Shown here: positions 8,186-15,690 of the stretch, piece by piece
Numbering within the stretch: the first letter of the stretch is position 1
Layout: the number at the start of each line of letters is the position of its first letter
Assembly (NCBI GenBank): GCA_035571515.1
Contig: DATNCQ010000122.1
Location: 1 to 64,000 of the forward strand
Length of the DNA: 64,000 nt
Origin: Gp6-AA40 sp035571515
Lineage (GTDB): Bacteria > Acidobacteriota > Vicinamibacteria > Vicinamibacterales > UBA2999
Direction of reading: 5' to 3'
Program-made: the position numbers and the translations under genes
Notes under the pieces: generated by a model
Database searches by the model: none
What the model was told of the DNA's origin: nothing
The model's input: only the letters and a program-made list of their open reading frames with translations

Positions 8186-9008
8186 GGAGGTCGGCCGGCG
8201 TCCACATGTTGCCGGGGCGGATCTTCACGAGCCTGCCGTCGGCGTCGATCACCGCGGTGCTCAGGTTGTGCGTGAGGATGGAGGGACTCTCGTCGCTCGG
8301 CTCCGCGGTGACGCCGAACCGCGCGCTGAAGCCCTTGATGTCGCCGGCGCCTGCCGTGACGAAGTGCCACACCGCGGGGTCCGCCTGCAGCGTCTGCGCG
8401 TGCGCCCGCAGCACCGCGGGCGTGTCGTTGGCCGGGTCGAAGCTCACCGAGACGAGACGCACGTCGTCGAGGCCCGGTGTCTTCTTGATCTCGTTCTGGA
8501 TGGCTGCGAAGTTGCGGTCCATGAGCGGGCAGAAGTCCGGCTGCGGGCAACGGGTGTACATGAACGTCAGTGCGACACGGTGCCCCTTCAGCGACGTCAG
8601 CGGACGCGCGTCGTTGTTCTCGTCCACGAGCGGCGTGTCGGGCACCGGGTCTCCCGGTTTCAGCATCTGCGATTCGGTGATCGCCGGCCCGGCCGCGTCC
8701 TCGATCGCCGCGTACCCGGTCTTGTCGATCTTCGAGAGGTGCGCCTCGGTCTCGCCGACGACGAGCGTCGCCGTGATGAGATCGCCGGGCTGCTTGTCGG
8801 CGAGGATCTTCGCGTCCCCGACCTTGTACGGCATCGTCATCGCGGGCATGAACCCGGCGATGTCGCCGTGCTTGACGAGCACCTCGCTCGTCTCGGGCTT
8901 GACGTCGAGGATCTGGCCCTGGAGCTGGTATTCCCTCGTTGGAGCGGTGCGACTACACGCGCTCACCACCGTCGCGACGACGCACACACACCGTAATAGC
9001 AACTTCAT
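8148..9008 (-). CDS. SCO1/SenC-family lipoprotein with N-terminal CusF-like copper-binding domain
   Basis: The start chosen is ATG 9008, giving 286 residues; an in-frame extension to 9143 would translate the repeat array and is rejected. Residues 1-18 form a lipoprotein signal with lipidated Cys18 (VVSAC). Residues 25-95 resemble the CusF/YdeI-type copper-binding fold (HGDIAGFMPAMTMPYKV, with Met and His ligands). The SCO thioredoxin-fold domain follows, with copper-binding Cys154 and Cys160 in RCPQPDFCP and His247 in LTHNLST. SCO proteins deliver copper to the CuA site of cytochrome oxidase subunit II, which this genome encodes at 60701. The fusion suggests one protein both holds and delivers copper (inference). 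Confidence 0.9.
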   Translation of the reverse strand: MKLLLRCVCVVATVVSACSRTAPTREYQLQGQILDVKPETSEVLVKHGDIAGFMPAMTMPYKVGDAKILADKQPGDLITATLVVGETEAHLSKIDKTGYAAIEDAAGPAITESQMLKPGDPVPDTPLVDENNDARPLTSLKGHRVALTFMYTRCPQPDFCPLMDRNFAAIQNEIKKTPGLDDVRLVSVSFDPANDTPAVLRAHAQTLQADPAVWHFVTAGAGDIKGFSARFGVTAEPSDESPSILTHNLSTAVIDADGRLVKIRPGNMWTPADLLADLKAAPAPAR

Positions 9009-9043
9009 CTCGTAAACTGTAACAACTTTCCGTGATGACGAGC

Positions 9044-9114
9044 CACAGAGACACAGAGGCACAGAGATTTTATAGCTCTGTGTTTTCTCTGTGTCTCCGT
9101 GCCGCTGTGGCCCG
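9044..9114. repeat. Intergenic fold-back array, CACAGAGA family
   Basis: The left arm AGCCACAGAGACACAGAGG and following CACAGAGA words pair imperfectly with the right arm CTCTGTGTTTTCTCTGTGTC and GCTGTGGC, with a short A/T-rich turn near 9073. It lies between the divergent SCO and DUF72 genes (9009-9135) and takes up most of their shared promoter region. Confidence 0.8.
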
Positions 9115-9135
9115 TGGCTGCGTGAGGCGCCGCGA

Positions 9136-9858
9136 ATGAACATCTGGGTCGGGACATCGGGCTACAACTACCCCGAGTGGAAGGGGAGCTTCTACCCGGA
9201 AAAGCTCCCCGCCACGAAGATGCTGCCGTACTACGCCGAGCGGTTCCCCACGGTCGAGATCAACTACACGTTCTACCGCGCGCCGAACGAGAAGATCCTC
9301 GACGGCTGGAACCGCGCAACGCCGGAGCGCTTCCGGCTCACGCTCAAGGCGCCGAAACGCATCACGCACGACCGGCGGCTGCGCGACTGCGCCGAGCCGG
9401 CGCGGCAGTTCCTCGAGACGGCCGCGACGCTCGGGCCCAAGCTCGGCGCGCTGCTGTTTCAGCTGCCGCCGAACCTGAAAAAGGACCTGGCACTCTTCGA
9501 CGCGTTTCTCGACACCTTGCCGCCGCGTGTCTGCGCCGCGTTCGAGTTCCGCCACGAGTCGTGGCTGGACGAGGAGGTCTACGCGCGGCTGCGGGCCCGC
9601 AATCTTGCGCTCTGCGTGGCCGACAGCGAACGGCTGTCGACCCCTGTCGTCATCACCGCGGACTACGGCTACTTCCGCTTGCGGGACGAGGGCTACGCGC
9701 CGGAAGACATCGTGCGCTGGGGTGACGTGATGCGGGAGAAGGCGTCAGGCTGCCGCGACGTCTTCGTCTACTTCAAGCACGAAGAGGAAGGGAAGGGGCC
9801 GGAGTTCGCGACGCTGCTGATGCAGCATCTCGGGCTCGCGCCAGCTGGCAGTCGATGA
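9136..9858 (+). CDS. DUF72 family TIM-barrel protein (YecE-like)
   Basis: The 240-residue protein starts at ATG 9136 and matches DUF72/YecE end to end: MNIWVGTSGYNYPEWKG at the start, FYRAPNEKILDGW, FRLTLKAPKRITHDRRL, LFQLPPNLKKDL, AFEFRHESW, and DVFVYFKHEEEGKGPEFA at the C-terminus. DUF72 proteins adopt a TIM-barrel fold and are widespread; their reaction is not established. The last 86 nt overlap the convergent YheT-like hydrolase gene. Confidence 0.92.
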   Translation: MNIWVGTSGYNYPEWKGSFYPEKLPATKMLPYYAERFPTVEINYTFYRAPNEKILDGWNRATPERFRLTLKAPKRITHDRRLRDCAEPARQFLETAATLGPKLGALLFQLPPNLKKDLALFDAFLDTLPPRVCAAFEFRHESWLDEEVYARLRARNLALCVADSERLSTPVVITADYGYFRLRDEGYAPEDIVRWGDVMREKASGCRDVFVYFKHEEEGKGPEFATLLMQHLGLAPAGSR

Positions 9859-10813
9859 ACCGCACGATTTCACGCTCGGCCCAGTAGCCGTCGTAGCCGC
9901 CGTTGGCCTGCTCGACGTAGGCGCAGTGGCCGCCGTGCGGCGTGATCACCACCGTGATGTGCGGGTTCGACGCGACCGCGGGCTCGCGAAACGTCGACAC
10001 CGGCACGAACGGGTCGTCTTCGGCGGCGATGATGAGCGCCGGCACCTCGATGCGCTCGACGACGCGCAGCGCGCTGGCGCGGTGGTAGTAGTCGGACGCG
10101 TCGCGGAAACCGTGATGCGGCGCCGTGTACGCCTCGTCGAACTGGCGCACCGTCCGGATGCGCTTCAGCGGATCGAGCGGGAACGCGCCGGGAAACGCGG
10201 CGGCCTTCCGGCGCATGCGCCCTTTCAGGTTGCGCACGAAGTTCCACTCGTAGGCGAGGTTCGATTTCCGCTCCAGCGCCTGGACGCACGCGGCGAGATC
10301 CATCGTCGGCGAGACCGCGCAGACGGCGACCAGGCCGTCGGGGGCGGCGTCGCCGAGCTCGCCGGCCAGCTTCAGGGCGAGGTTCCCGCCGAGCGAGTAG
10401 CCGGCCACCGCGACCGCCGGCACACCGTCGCGTTCGAGCAGCTCGCGCACCACGAACCGGACGTCGTGGGTGAGGCCGGAATGATAGAGGCCGCGCGACA
10501 GATGCTCGGTGCCGCCGCAGTTCCGCTGGTTCAGGCGCACGACGTTCCATCCAGCCGTCCACGCCTTGTCGGAGATGCCGCGCATGTAGTGCGCCATGCT
10601 CGACCCCTCGAGGCCATGCAGCAGGATCAGCGTTGCCCGCGGATCGCCGGGATGGATGTGGCTGTGCGCGAGGACGCGCGCGTCGGCAGCGACGTCGAAG
10701 AAGCGCTCCACGGGATCAGGGAGCCGCGAGAAACGGCGCGGCCGCGCCCACGCGTACAACGTCTGCCTGTGACCGCCGGTAAACCGCGGCCGATAAGAAG
10801 CCACCTGGAACAT
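9773..10813 (-). CDS. YheT-like alpha/beta hydrolase
   Basis: The start used is ATG 10813 (MFQVASYRPRFTGGHRQTLY), which matches the usual YheT N-terminus and gives 346 residues; in-frame codons further upstream lack family support. Features are the oxyanion segment LILLHGLEGSS, the nucleophile Ser140 in GYSLGGN, an acid residue at Asp266/Asp267 in AAEDDPFVP, and the catalytic His296 in HGGHCAY. YheT-type hydrolases act on esters, but their physiological substrates are largely unknown. The C-terminal tail is Ala/Arg-rich and overlaps the convergent DUF72 gene by 86 nt, so it may be poorly constrained. Confidence 0.9.
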   Translation of the reverse strand: MFQVASYRPRFTGGHRQTLYAWARPRRFSRLPDPVERFFDVAADARVLAHSHIHPGDPRATLILLHGLEGSSMAHYMRGISDKAWTAGWNVVRLNQRNCGGTEHLSRGLYHSGLTHDVRFVVRELLERDGVPAVAVAGYSLGGNLALKLAGELGDAAPDGLVAVCAVSPTMDLAACVQALERKSNLAYEWNFVRNLKGRMRRKAAAFPGAFPLDPLKRIRTVRQFDEAYTAPHHGFRDASDYYHRASALRVVERIEVPALIIAAEDDPFVPVSTFREPAVASNPHITVVITPHGGHCAYVEQANGGYDGYWAEREIVRFIDCQLARARDAASAASRTPAPSLPLRA

Positions 10814-10892
10814 TGAACACGAACACGAACGGAGAACTAAGCACGCGGAAGCGTGAACCGCCGTGTTGCGCTTCCAGCTTATCATCCGCTCC

Positions 10893-11417
10893 ATGGAACG
10901 CACCCTGGACGCCACGCTCCTGCACCTCCTTCGCTCCCGGATGGTGGAGGACTACCCGGCGCAGATCGGCCAGTGCCTCGCCGTGATGACCGAGGCGGAC
11001 GTGTGGTGGCGTCCCGACGAGAAGAGCAACGCGCTCGGCAACATCATGCTGCACCTGATCGGATCGAACCGCCTCTATGTCGGCTACGGCGTCGGCGCGC
11101 GGTCGATCGAGCGCGACCGCGCGTCGGAGTTCACGGCGCGCGGCAACCCGGGCGCCGCGGCGGTCGTCAGCGGGTGGAACGAGACGGTCGAGATGATGCG
11201 CGAGGTGTTCGACGGCCTCACCCCGGCGCGCCTGATCGAGCAGACCGATCGCACGGGCAAGACGACGACCATCGCATCGATCCTGCTGCACGCGAGCCAT
11301 CACACCGCCGCGCACATGGGACAGGTCGTCTGGATCACGAAGATGCGCCACCCCGGCGCGCTCGACGAGGTGTGGATCAGGACGCGGGACCGGCTGGCTT
11401 CAGCGCGTAAATCCTGA
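10893..11417 (+). CDS. DinB-like (DUF1572-type) four-helix metalloprotein
   Basis: The 174-residue protein begins at ATG 10893. It shows the DinB-fold layout: N-terminal helix with YPAQIGQCLAVM, then IMLHLIGSNRLYVGYGVG carrying the first histidine, and ILLHASHHTAAHMGQVVWI carrying the distal histidines near residue 135-140. These three positions normally bind Ni or Zn. Related enzymes use thiols such as bacillithiol in conjugation reactions, which would fit a bacillithiol-associated protein at 56935 (inference). The 3' end overlaps the convergent membrane protein gene by 41 nt. Confidence 0.82.
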   Translation: MERTLDATLLHLLRSRMVEDYPAQIGQCLAVMTEADVWWRPDEKSNALGNIMLHLIGSNRLYVGYGVGARSIERDRASEFTARGNPGAAAVVSGWNETVEMMREVFDGLTPARLIEQTDRTGKTTTIASILLHASHHTAAHMGQVVWITKMRHPGALDEVWIRTRDRLASARKS

Positions 11418-12882
11418 ACTGCGCGTTGCGGTACACCTCTGGGAGCGGCAGCGCCGCTTCCGTCACCAGGTAGTGCAGGTCGTAGCGCTCCGCGAGCGCG
11501 CGCGCGGCCGGCGCCGTCATCGCCGGGAAATCGCCGAGCGCCCGGCGGCGCTCCAGCACGCGCTGCGCGATGGCGCGCGAATACATCGCAATGGCCGCGT
11601 CCTTGTCGTCCTCGAGCAGCACGTCGCGTCCGGCCGCGACACGGACGCTCACGCCATACTTGAACGCGTGCCCGGGGTCGGCGAGCACGTGCGCGTCGAG
11701 GGGCCGGCGAGCAATCCAGCGCATCGCGTCGGTCCACTGGGACGCGGGGACCGAGACCTGGAACAGCGGACGCTCGGGATGCTCCCGCCACATGATGTAG
11801 GCGCCGCGCGACCCCGCCGCGGCCAGCACGACCGACGCGAGGAGGATGGTGCCGCGACGGCCGAGCCGTTCACCGATGGCGGCGATCAGGTACATCGCGA
11901 CGAGCAGATCGACAATCCAGAACACGCGCGAGAACTGGAACTGGACGGCGAGCGCGACGCGCGCCGCTACCGCCGGCAGCGTGATCAGGAACAGCGCCAC
12001 CAGCGCCGTTGCGCCCCAGACGAGAGCCGCGTCCGCCGGGGTGGCCGTGCCTCGTCGCGTGCGCACGGCATGCGCGGTCCACAGCGCGGCCAGCAGGCCG
12101 ATGTTCGCCATCCACGCCCACAGCGGCCACTCGTTGGCGAAGATGAAGTCGCGGCCGCCGAGCGCCTCGACCCAGGACGCGTCCATCGTCGACGCGCCAG
12201 CCTGCAGCGGCCCGGCTGCCATCGCCCACGCGAGGACGAGGAGCGCGACGCCGATCGCCACCGCGCCGGGACGCCGCCAGCGCCGGTCGACGATCATCAG
12301 CGCGGTGCCGATGAGAATCGCGAACCACAATGCCGTCGTCACATGGCACAACGCGGCGACGGCGACGAGCGCCACCGATACGGCCGCACGGCGTCGGAGA
12401 AACGCGGCGACGGCGATCATGCCGAGCCCGAACGCCAGCATGCGTGACTGAAAGTACGGCTCGAGCGAGTTCACGCTCGTCCGCGGGATGTGATGCCGCA
12501 GCGTGACGAGCGCGCCGAAGGCGAGTGCGAGCCAGACCGACGTATAGAGCCGTGCGCCGACCAGGACGACACCAAGCCAGACCATCGCGACGGCGACGAC
12601 GTACGCGCACAGAAACAGCGATTCCACCGATGCACCCGTGACGCGGCCGATCGCGGCCAGGACATCGTCGAAGATGAAGAACTGCCCCTGCGTCCGGATG
12701 AGCGGGGCGTCGCGCGGAAACGAGGCGGGGTTTTCCGCGAGCATGACCGCGGGGACGTACGCCGCGCCATCCGACGCGCCGTAGCGATACCCCGCGCCAT
12801 TGGCAGTCGAGACGAGGACGAAGCACACGAGGCTTGCCCCGAGCAGCGCGACGGTCGATAGGCGGAGGGGGAAAGGCCTCAA
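11377..12882 (-). CDS. Polytopic membrane protein of about 501 residues, unknown function
   Basis: Translation most likely starts at TTG 12882, which overlaps the TGA stop of the upstream DinB gene (TTGA). This gives MRPFPLRLSTVALLGAS as the N-terminus; the reading frame stays open upstream but only as a shadow of the DinB gene. There are roughly ten hydrophobic segments, for example LSTVALLGASLVCFVLVS and LVALFLITLPAVAARVALAV, and then a soluble C-terminal region of about 110 residues starting near REHPERPLFQVS. The layout of many TM helices plus a C-terminal domain resembles GT-C-type membrane glycosyltransferases, but I see no diagnostic acidic loop, so it stays unassigned. Confidence 0.72.
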   Translation of the reverse strand: MRPFPLRLSTVALLGASLVCFVLVSTANGAGYRYGASDGAAYVPAVMLAENPASFPRDAPLIRTQGQFFIFDDVLAAIGRVTGASVESLFLCAYVVAVAMVWLGVVLVGARLYTSVWLALAFGALVTLRHHIPRTSVNSLEPYFQSRMLAFGLGMIAVAAFLRRRAAVSVALVAVAALCHVTTALWFAILIGTALMIVDRRWRRPGAVAIGVALLVLAWAMAAGPLQAGASTMDASWVEALGGRDFIFANEWPLWAWMANIGLLAALWTAHAVRTRRGTATPADAALVWGATALVALFLITLPAVAARVALAVQFQFSRVFWIVDLLVAMYLIAAIGERLGRRGTILLASVVLAAAGSRGAYIMWREHPERPLFQVSVPASQWTDAMRWIARRPLDAHVLADPGHAFKYGVSVRVAAGRDVLLEDDKDAAIAMYSRAIAQRVLERRRALGDFPAMTAPAARALAERYDLHYLVTEAALPLPEVYRNAQFRIYALKPAGPAS

Positions 12883-13379
12883 AAATTCGGCGCTTCGTCG
12901 GCGCTCGGCCCGTACATGGCGGGGACGGGCACGTCGTTCAGCCGAAGGTAGACGCTCAACTGGCCGCGGTGGTGCACGAGGTGGTTCAGCACGAAGCCGC
13001 GCCAGACGGCGGCCTTCGGCATCGTGAACAGCTTCTGGCCGTTGTGCTTCAGCGACCAGATCGCCATCATCTCCGCGTCGGTCTTGCCGACGAGCGCCGC
13101 GCGCGTGGCGGCGACGTGCGTGTCGAAGCGCGCCAGCAGGTCGGCGCGCGAGGTCGCCGCCGTGTTCGTGTTCGACCCGCCGACATCCAGCTCCGACTCG
13201 TTCAGCGTCGGCACGCCCCAGCTCGGGATCGTCGCGACGTGCGTGGAGAGCGCGACGAGCGACATCGATTTCGGGTGGGGCTTCCACTCGAACTTGTCCT
13301 CGGGCACGCGCTCGAGCAGCTTGCGCGTGACGGCCATCTCGTGATCGAACTCGGGGAGCAGCGCCTCGGCGATCGCCAT
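12879..13379 (-). CDS. DinB-family metalloprotein
   Basis: The 166-residue protein has the DinB metal triad spacing: His47 in ALSTHVATIPSW, then the paired histidines in VLNHLVHHRGQLSVYLR near residues 134-138. The start is ATG 13379, 20 nt after the stop of lemA. It is the second DinB-fold protein within 3 kb, but it is clearly different in sequence from the one at 10893, so this is not a recent tandem duplication. The family includes thiol-dependent transferases; the substrate is unknown. It is probably co-transcribed with lemA and the TPM-domain gene. Confidence 0.87.
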   Translation of the reverse strand: MAIAEALLPEFDHEMAVTRKLLERVPEDKFEWKPHPKSMSLVALSTHVATIPSWGVPTLNESELDVGGSNTNTAATSRADLLARFDTHVAATRAALVGKTDAEMMAIWSLKHNGQKLFTMPKAAVWRGFVLNHLVHHRGQLSVYLRLNDVPVPAMYGPSADEAPNF

Positions 13380-13398
13380 CAGGGCGTCCTGTGCCCGT

Positions 13399-14043
13399 TC
13401 AGGATCGGCCGAAGTTCACCTTCGGCACCTGTTCCGCCGACGGCGGCGCGTTGAAGAGCGGATATTCCTTGAACCCGAAGAGGCTGGCGGTGATGTTCGA
13501 CGGGAACTGGCGGCGCGACGTGTTGTAGTCCTGCACGCGCTCGTTGTAGCGCATGCGCTCGACCGCGATGCGGTTCTCGGTCCCGGAGAGCTCGTCCATC
13601 AGGCGGTTGAAGCTCTCGCTCGACCGCAGCTGCGGGTAGTTTTCGACGACGACCAGCAGTCGGCCGAGTGCGGCGCTCTGCTCGTTGGCGGCCTGGATGG
13701 TCTGCTCGGGGGTCTTCGCGCCGGCCATCTTCGCGCGCGAATCGGCAATCTGCCCGAACACGTCCTTCTCCTGCTGCGCGATCCCCTTCGTGGTCTCGAC
13801 GAGATTCGGGATGAGATCGTTCCTGCGCTGCAGCTGGTTTTCGACCTGCGCCCACTGCGCCTTGATGCTTTCTTCCTTGCTGACGAAGGTGTTGTACGAG
13901 CATCCCGACGACGAGCTGGCGGCGGCGATGACGAGCGCCAGCACGAGCAAATCCCAAACCCCAAATCCCAAGGTCCAAATCCCAAGCACCGAGTGCTGTT
14001 GGAATTTGAGATTTGGGATTTGGGATTTGGGATTTGTCATCAT
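13399..14043 (-). CDS. lemA: LemA family protein with repeat-derived N-terminal leader
   Basis: From about residue 45 this is a standard LemA protein: SYNTFVSKEESIKAQWAQVENQLQRRNDLIPNLVETTKG, then long helices, then DYNTSRRQFPSNITASLFGFKEYPLF. LemA proteins have an N-terminal membrane segment and an outward-facing helical domain. Here the first 35-40 residues, including most of the hydrophobic segment (VLGIWTLGFGVWDLL), are translated from the 13953-14040 word-repeat array. Candidate starts are ATG 14043, ATG 14040 and GTG 14049; all precede the array. The gene follows the TPM gene by about 9 nt. LemA and TPM proteins are often paired and thought to act in envelope protein quality control, but the activity is not settled. 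Confidence 0.88.
   Translation of the reverse strand: MMTNPKSQIPNLKFQQHSVLGIWTLGFGVWDLLVLALVIAAASSSSGCSYNTFVSKEESIKAQWAQVENQLQRRNDLIPNLVETTKGIAQQEKDVFGQIADSRAKMAGAKTPEQTIQAANEQSAALGRLLVVVENYPQLRSSESFNRLMDELSGTENRIAVERMRYNERVQDYNTSRRQFPSNITASLFGFKEYPLFNAPPSAEQVPKVNFGRS
13953..14040. repeat. Fold-back array, TTGGGATTTGGGATTTG family, inside the lemA 5' coding region
   Basis: The left arm CAAATCCCAAACCCCAAATC with CCAAATCCCAAG pairs with the right arm GAGATTTGGGATTTGGGATT, around a turn at about 13990. It is entirely within the open reading frame of lemA, so the words are translated: the 5' arm gives NPKSQIPNLKF and the 3' arm gives the hydrophobic LGIWTLGFGVWDLL. Confidence 0.85.
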
Positions 14044-14052
14044 GGCCACAGA

Positions 14053-14925
14053 TTACCACCCCGCGCCGGCGCCACCACCGCCGCTGCGGCCGCCGCCGAA
14101 CCCGCCGAAGCCGCCGCCGAATCCGCCGCCGCCACCCCAGCCTCCGCCGCCGCCGCCGCCGAAGGGGCCGACTCCGCTGTTCCAGCCGCTCCAGGGCCCC
14201 ATGCCCCAGCCGCCGAGGCGCCGGCGCCGTCGCGTGCGCCCGAGCGCGTTCAGCACGATGAAGAGGACGAAGAGCGCGAGGACGATGTTGCCGCCGGAGC
14301 CGACGTTCGGCGCGCGGTCCGGCTCCGGACGGACGCCCTGCAGCGTGACGTTGCGTCCCTGCGCGATGCGCGCGGCCACGCGCGACACACCGGCGAGCAG
14401 GCCTGGTCCGTAGTCGCCGCGCCGGAACTCGGGCGCCACGTATTGTCGCAGCGTCTCGCCGGAGAACCCGTCGGTGACGAACTGCTCCAGGTCGTACCCG
14501 ACTTCGATCGACGCCTGGCGATCGTTGATGGCGGCGACGATGAGCACGCCGTTGTCCTTGCCGCGCTGCCCGATGCCGCGGCCGTGATTCTCGAACATCT
14601 TCACGGCGTACTCACGAATGTCGGCGTACGGCTTGTAAGTGGGCACCGTCGCGACGATGACGACGTCGCCGCTCGCCTGCTGCAGCGATCGAATCAGCGC
14701 CTCCATCGTCTGCTTGCTCTGCGGGTCGATGACGTTGGCGAAGTCGTTGACGGGCTGCGTCAACTCCGGCGGTGGCTCCTGGGCGCTGGCGCCGGCCGCC
14801 GCGGCCAGGACCACGAAGAGCAGAAAACCACGAAGGACACGAAGGTCACGAAGACTAAGAAATCTCTTCGTGTCCTTGGTGCGCTTCGTGGTTCCCAATC
14901 TTCGTGTCCTTGTCGTCGTGTCCAC
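14053..14925 (-). CDS. TPM-domain (YgcG-like) exported protein with Gly-rich tail
   Basis: The 290-residue protein has a signal peptide (GFLLFVVLAAAAGASAQ) followed by a TPM domain of about 130 residues (LTQPVNDFANVIDPQSKQTMEAL ... DNGVLIVAAINDRQASIEVGYDLEQFVTD), a membrane segment IVLALFVLFIVLNALG and a Gly-rich C-terminus made of GGGFGG-like units ending in GAGW. That matches the YgcG/TPM family, which is often next to LemA. The likely start is GTG 14925. The first 25-30 residues, including part of the signal peptide hydrophobic core, come from the 14818-14922 repeat array. It follows the next gene upstream by only 3 nt. Confidence 0.87.
   Translation of the reverse strand: MDTTTRTRRLGTTKRTKDTKRFLSLRDLRVLRGFLLFVVLAAAAGASAQEPPPELTQPVNDFANVIDPQSKQTMEALIRSLQQASGDVVIVATVPTYKPYADIREYAVKMFENHGRGIGQRGKDNGVLIVAAINDRQASIEVGYDLEQFVTDGFSGETLRQYVAPEFRRGDYGPGLLAGVSRVAARIAQGRNVTLQGVRPEPDRAPNVGSGGNIVLALFVLFIVLNALGRTRRRRRLGGWGMGPWSGWNSGVGPFGGGGGGGWGGGGGFGGGFGGFGGGRSGGGGAGAGW
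14818..14922. repeat. Fold-back array, CTTCGTGTCCTTCGTGG family, inside the TPM gene 5' end
   Basis: AACCACGAAGGACACGAAGG with further CACGAAG words on the left can pair with CTTCGTGTCCTTGG, CGCTTCGTGGTT and CTTCGTGTCCTTG on the right, around a turn near 14860. The same word family forms the array at 59262-59395. On the minus strand it encodes the leader of the TPM protein (TKRFLSLRDLRVLRGFLLF). Confidence 0.85.
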
Positions 14926-14928
14926 GGC

Positions 14929-15657
14929 TCACACGTTCCAGGCGTCGACGTATCGCGCGAGGTGTTCCACCGCCGCGAGGTATTCCGGGAAGAGCCGCGC
15001 CGCATCCGTCGCCTTCAACGCGGACGGCCGCTCGAGCGCGAGCATGTCGGTGACGATCCCGTCGGTCAGCTGTGCGGCGCGCGCGCCGTCGCGCGTCGCC
15101 GCGGCGCGGTCGCTCGCGCTCGAGCCGTTGAGGCGCGCGATGTTGCGGAGCAGCGCCCCGAACGCCGGCGCCGAGGCGGTCACCAGTTCAGCGATGGCGC
15201 GCGGCGTGCCGCCCGCCTCGATGAACCCTTCGCGCAGGTGCACGAGGTGGCTCTTGATCTGCGTCTCGCAGGCACGGCGCAGGTCGGCACGCTCGATCGT
15301 CACGCCCGCGAAGGGGCTGGCGCCGAACAGCACGTCGTGCGCACGCAGGATTTCCGCGTATTCGAGCGGAAACGCGTCGAGCGAGCGGCGGAACTCCTCT
15401 TCCGGCAGCAGCAGCGGCGTGGCGATCCCCTCGCGCTGCCAGCCGTGCGTGCGCGCGGCGCACGCTTCGAGATCCGCCACCGTCACGCTCGTCACGAGCG
15501 CGAGGCACGAGAACGCGCCGTCATGGGTGTCCTCCACCTGCGGGCCGTAGGCGACCACCGACCGCAGCCGGTTGCCGAACACCGTGCGGAGCGTCGCGAC
15601 GATGCGCTCGCCGTGGGCGTGTCTCGGCCGATGCGGCGGCTGCGGATGGGAAGTCAT
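14929..15657 (-). CDS. Conserved-looking protein with possible nucleotidyltransferase-like N-terminus
   Basis: The 242-residue protein starts at ATG 15657. Residues 17-60 (IVATLRTVFGNRLRSVVAYG then SCLALVTSV) resemble the start of a nucleotidyltransferase-fold domain, in which a helix is followed by a V-x-x-Y/F-G strand. The usual GS-x10-DxD catalytic motif is not intact, so it may be a non-catalytic relative. The C-terminal half is helical (IKSHLVHLREGFIEAGG). I do not recognise a named family. Its stop lies 3 nt before the TPM gene start, so it heads the operon with TPM, lemA, DinB and the membrane protein. Confidence 0.7.
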   Translation of the reverse strand: MTSHPQPPHRPRHAHGERIVATLRTVFGNRLRSVVAYGPQVEDTHDGAFSCLALVTSVTVADLEACAARTHGWQREGIATPLLLPEEEFRRSLDAFPLEYAEILRAHDVLFGASPFAGVTIERADLRRACETQIKSHLVHLREGFIEAGGTPRAIAELVTASAPAFGALLRNIARLNGSSASDRAAATRDGARAAQLTDGIVTDMLALERPSALKATDAARLFPEYLAAVEHLARYVDAWNV

Positions 15658-15690
15658 CTCTCGATTCTAGGGTATGCTCCCGGCGCACAC

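Noticed and set aside
9009..9143. Extended start for the SCO gene through the CACAGAGA array
   Set aside because: The ATG at 9008 is followed by a perfect lipoprotein signal, so the extension would mask the lipobox. This array, unlike three others, is therefore non-coding.
12883..13287. N-terminal extension of the membrane protein beyond TTG 12882
   Set aside because: It is a shadow of the DinB gene; the TTGA overlap gives a clean start.
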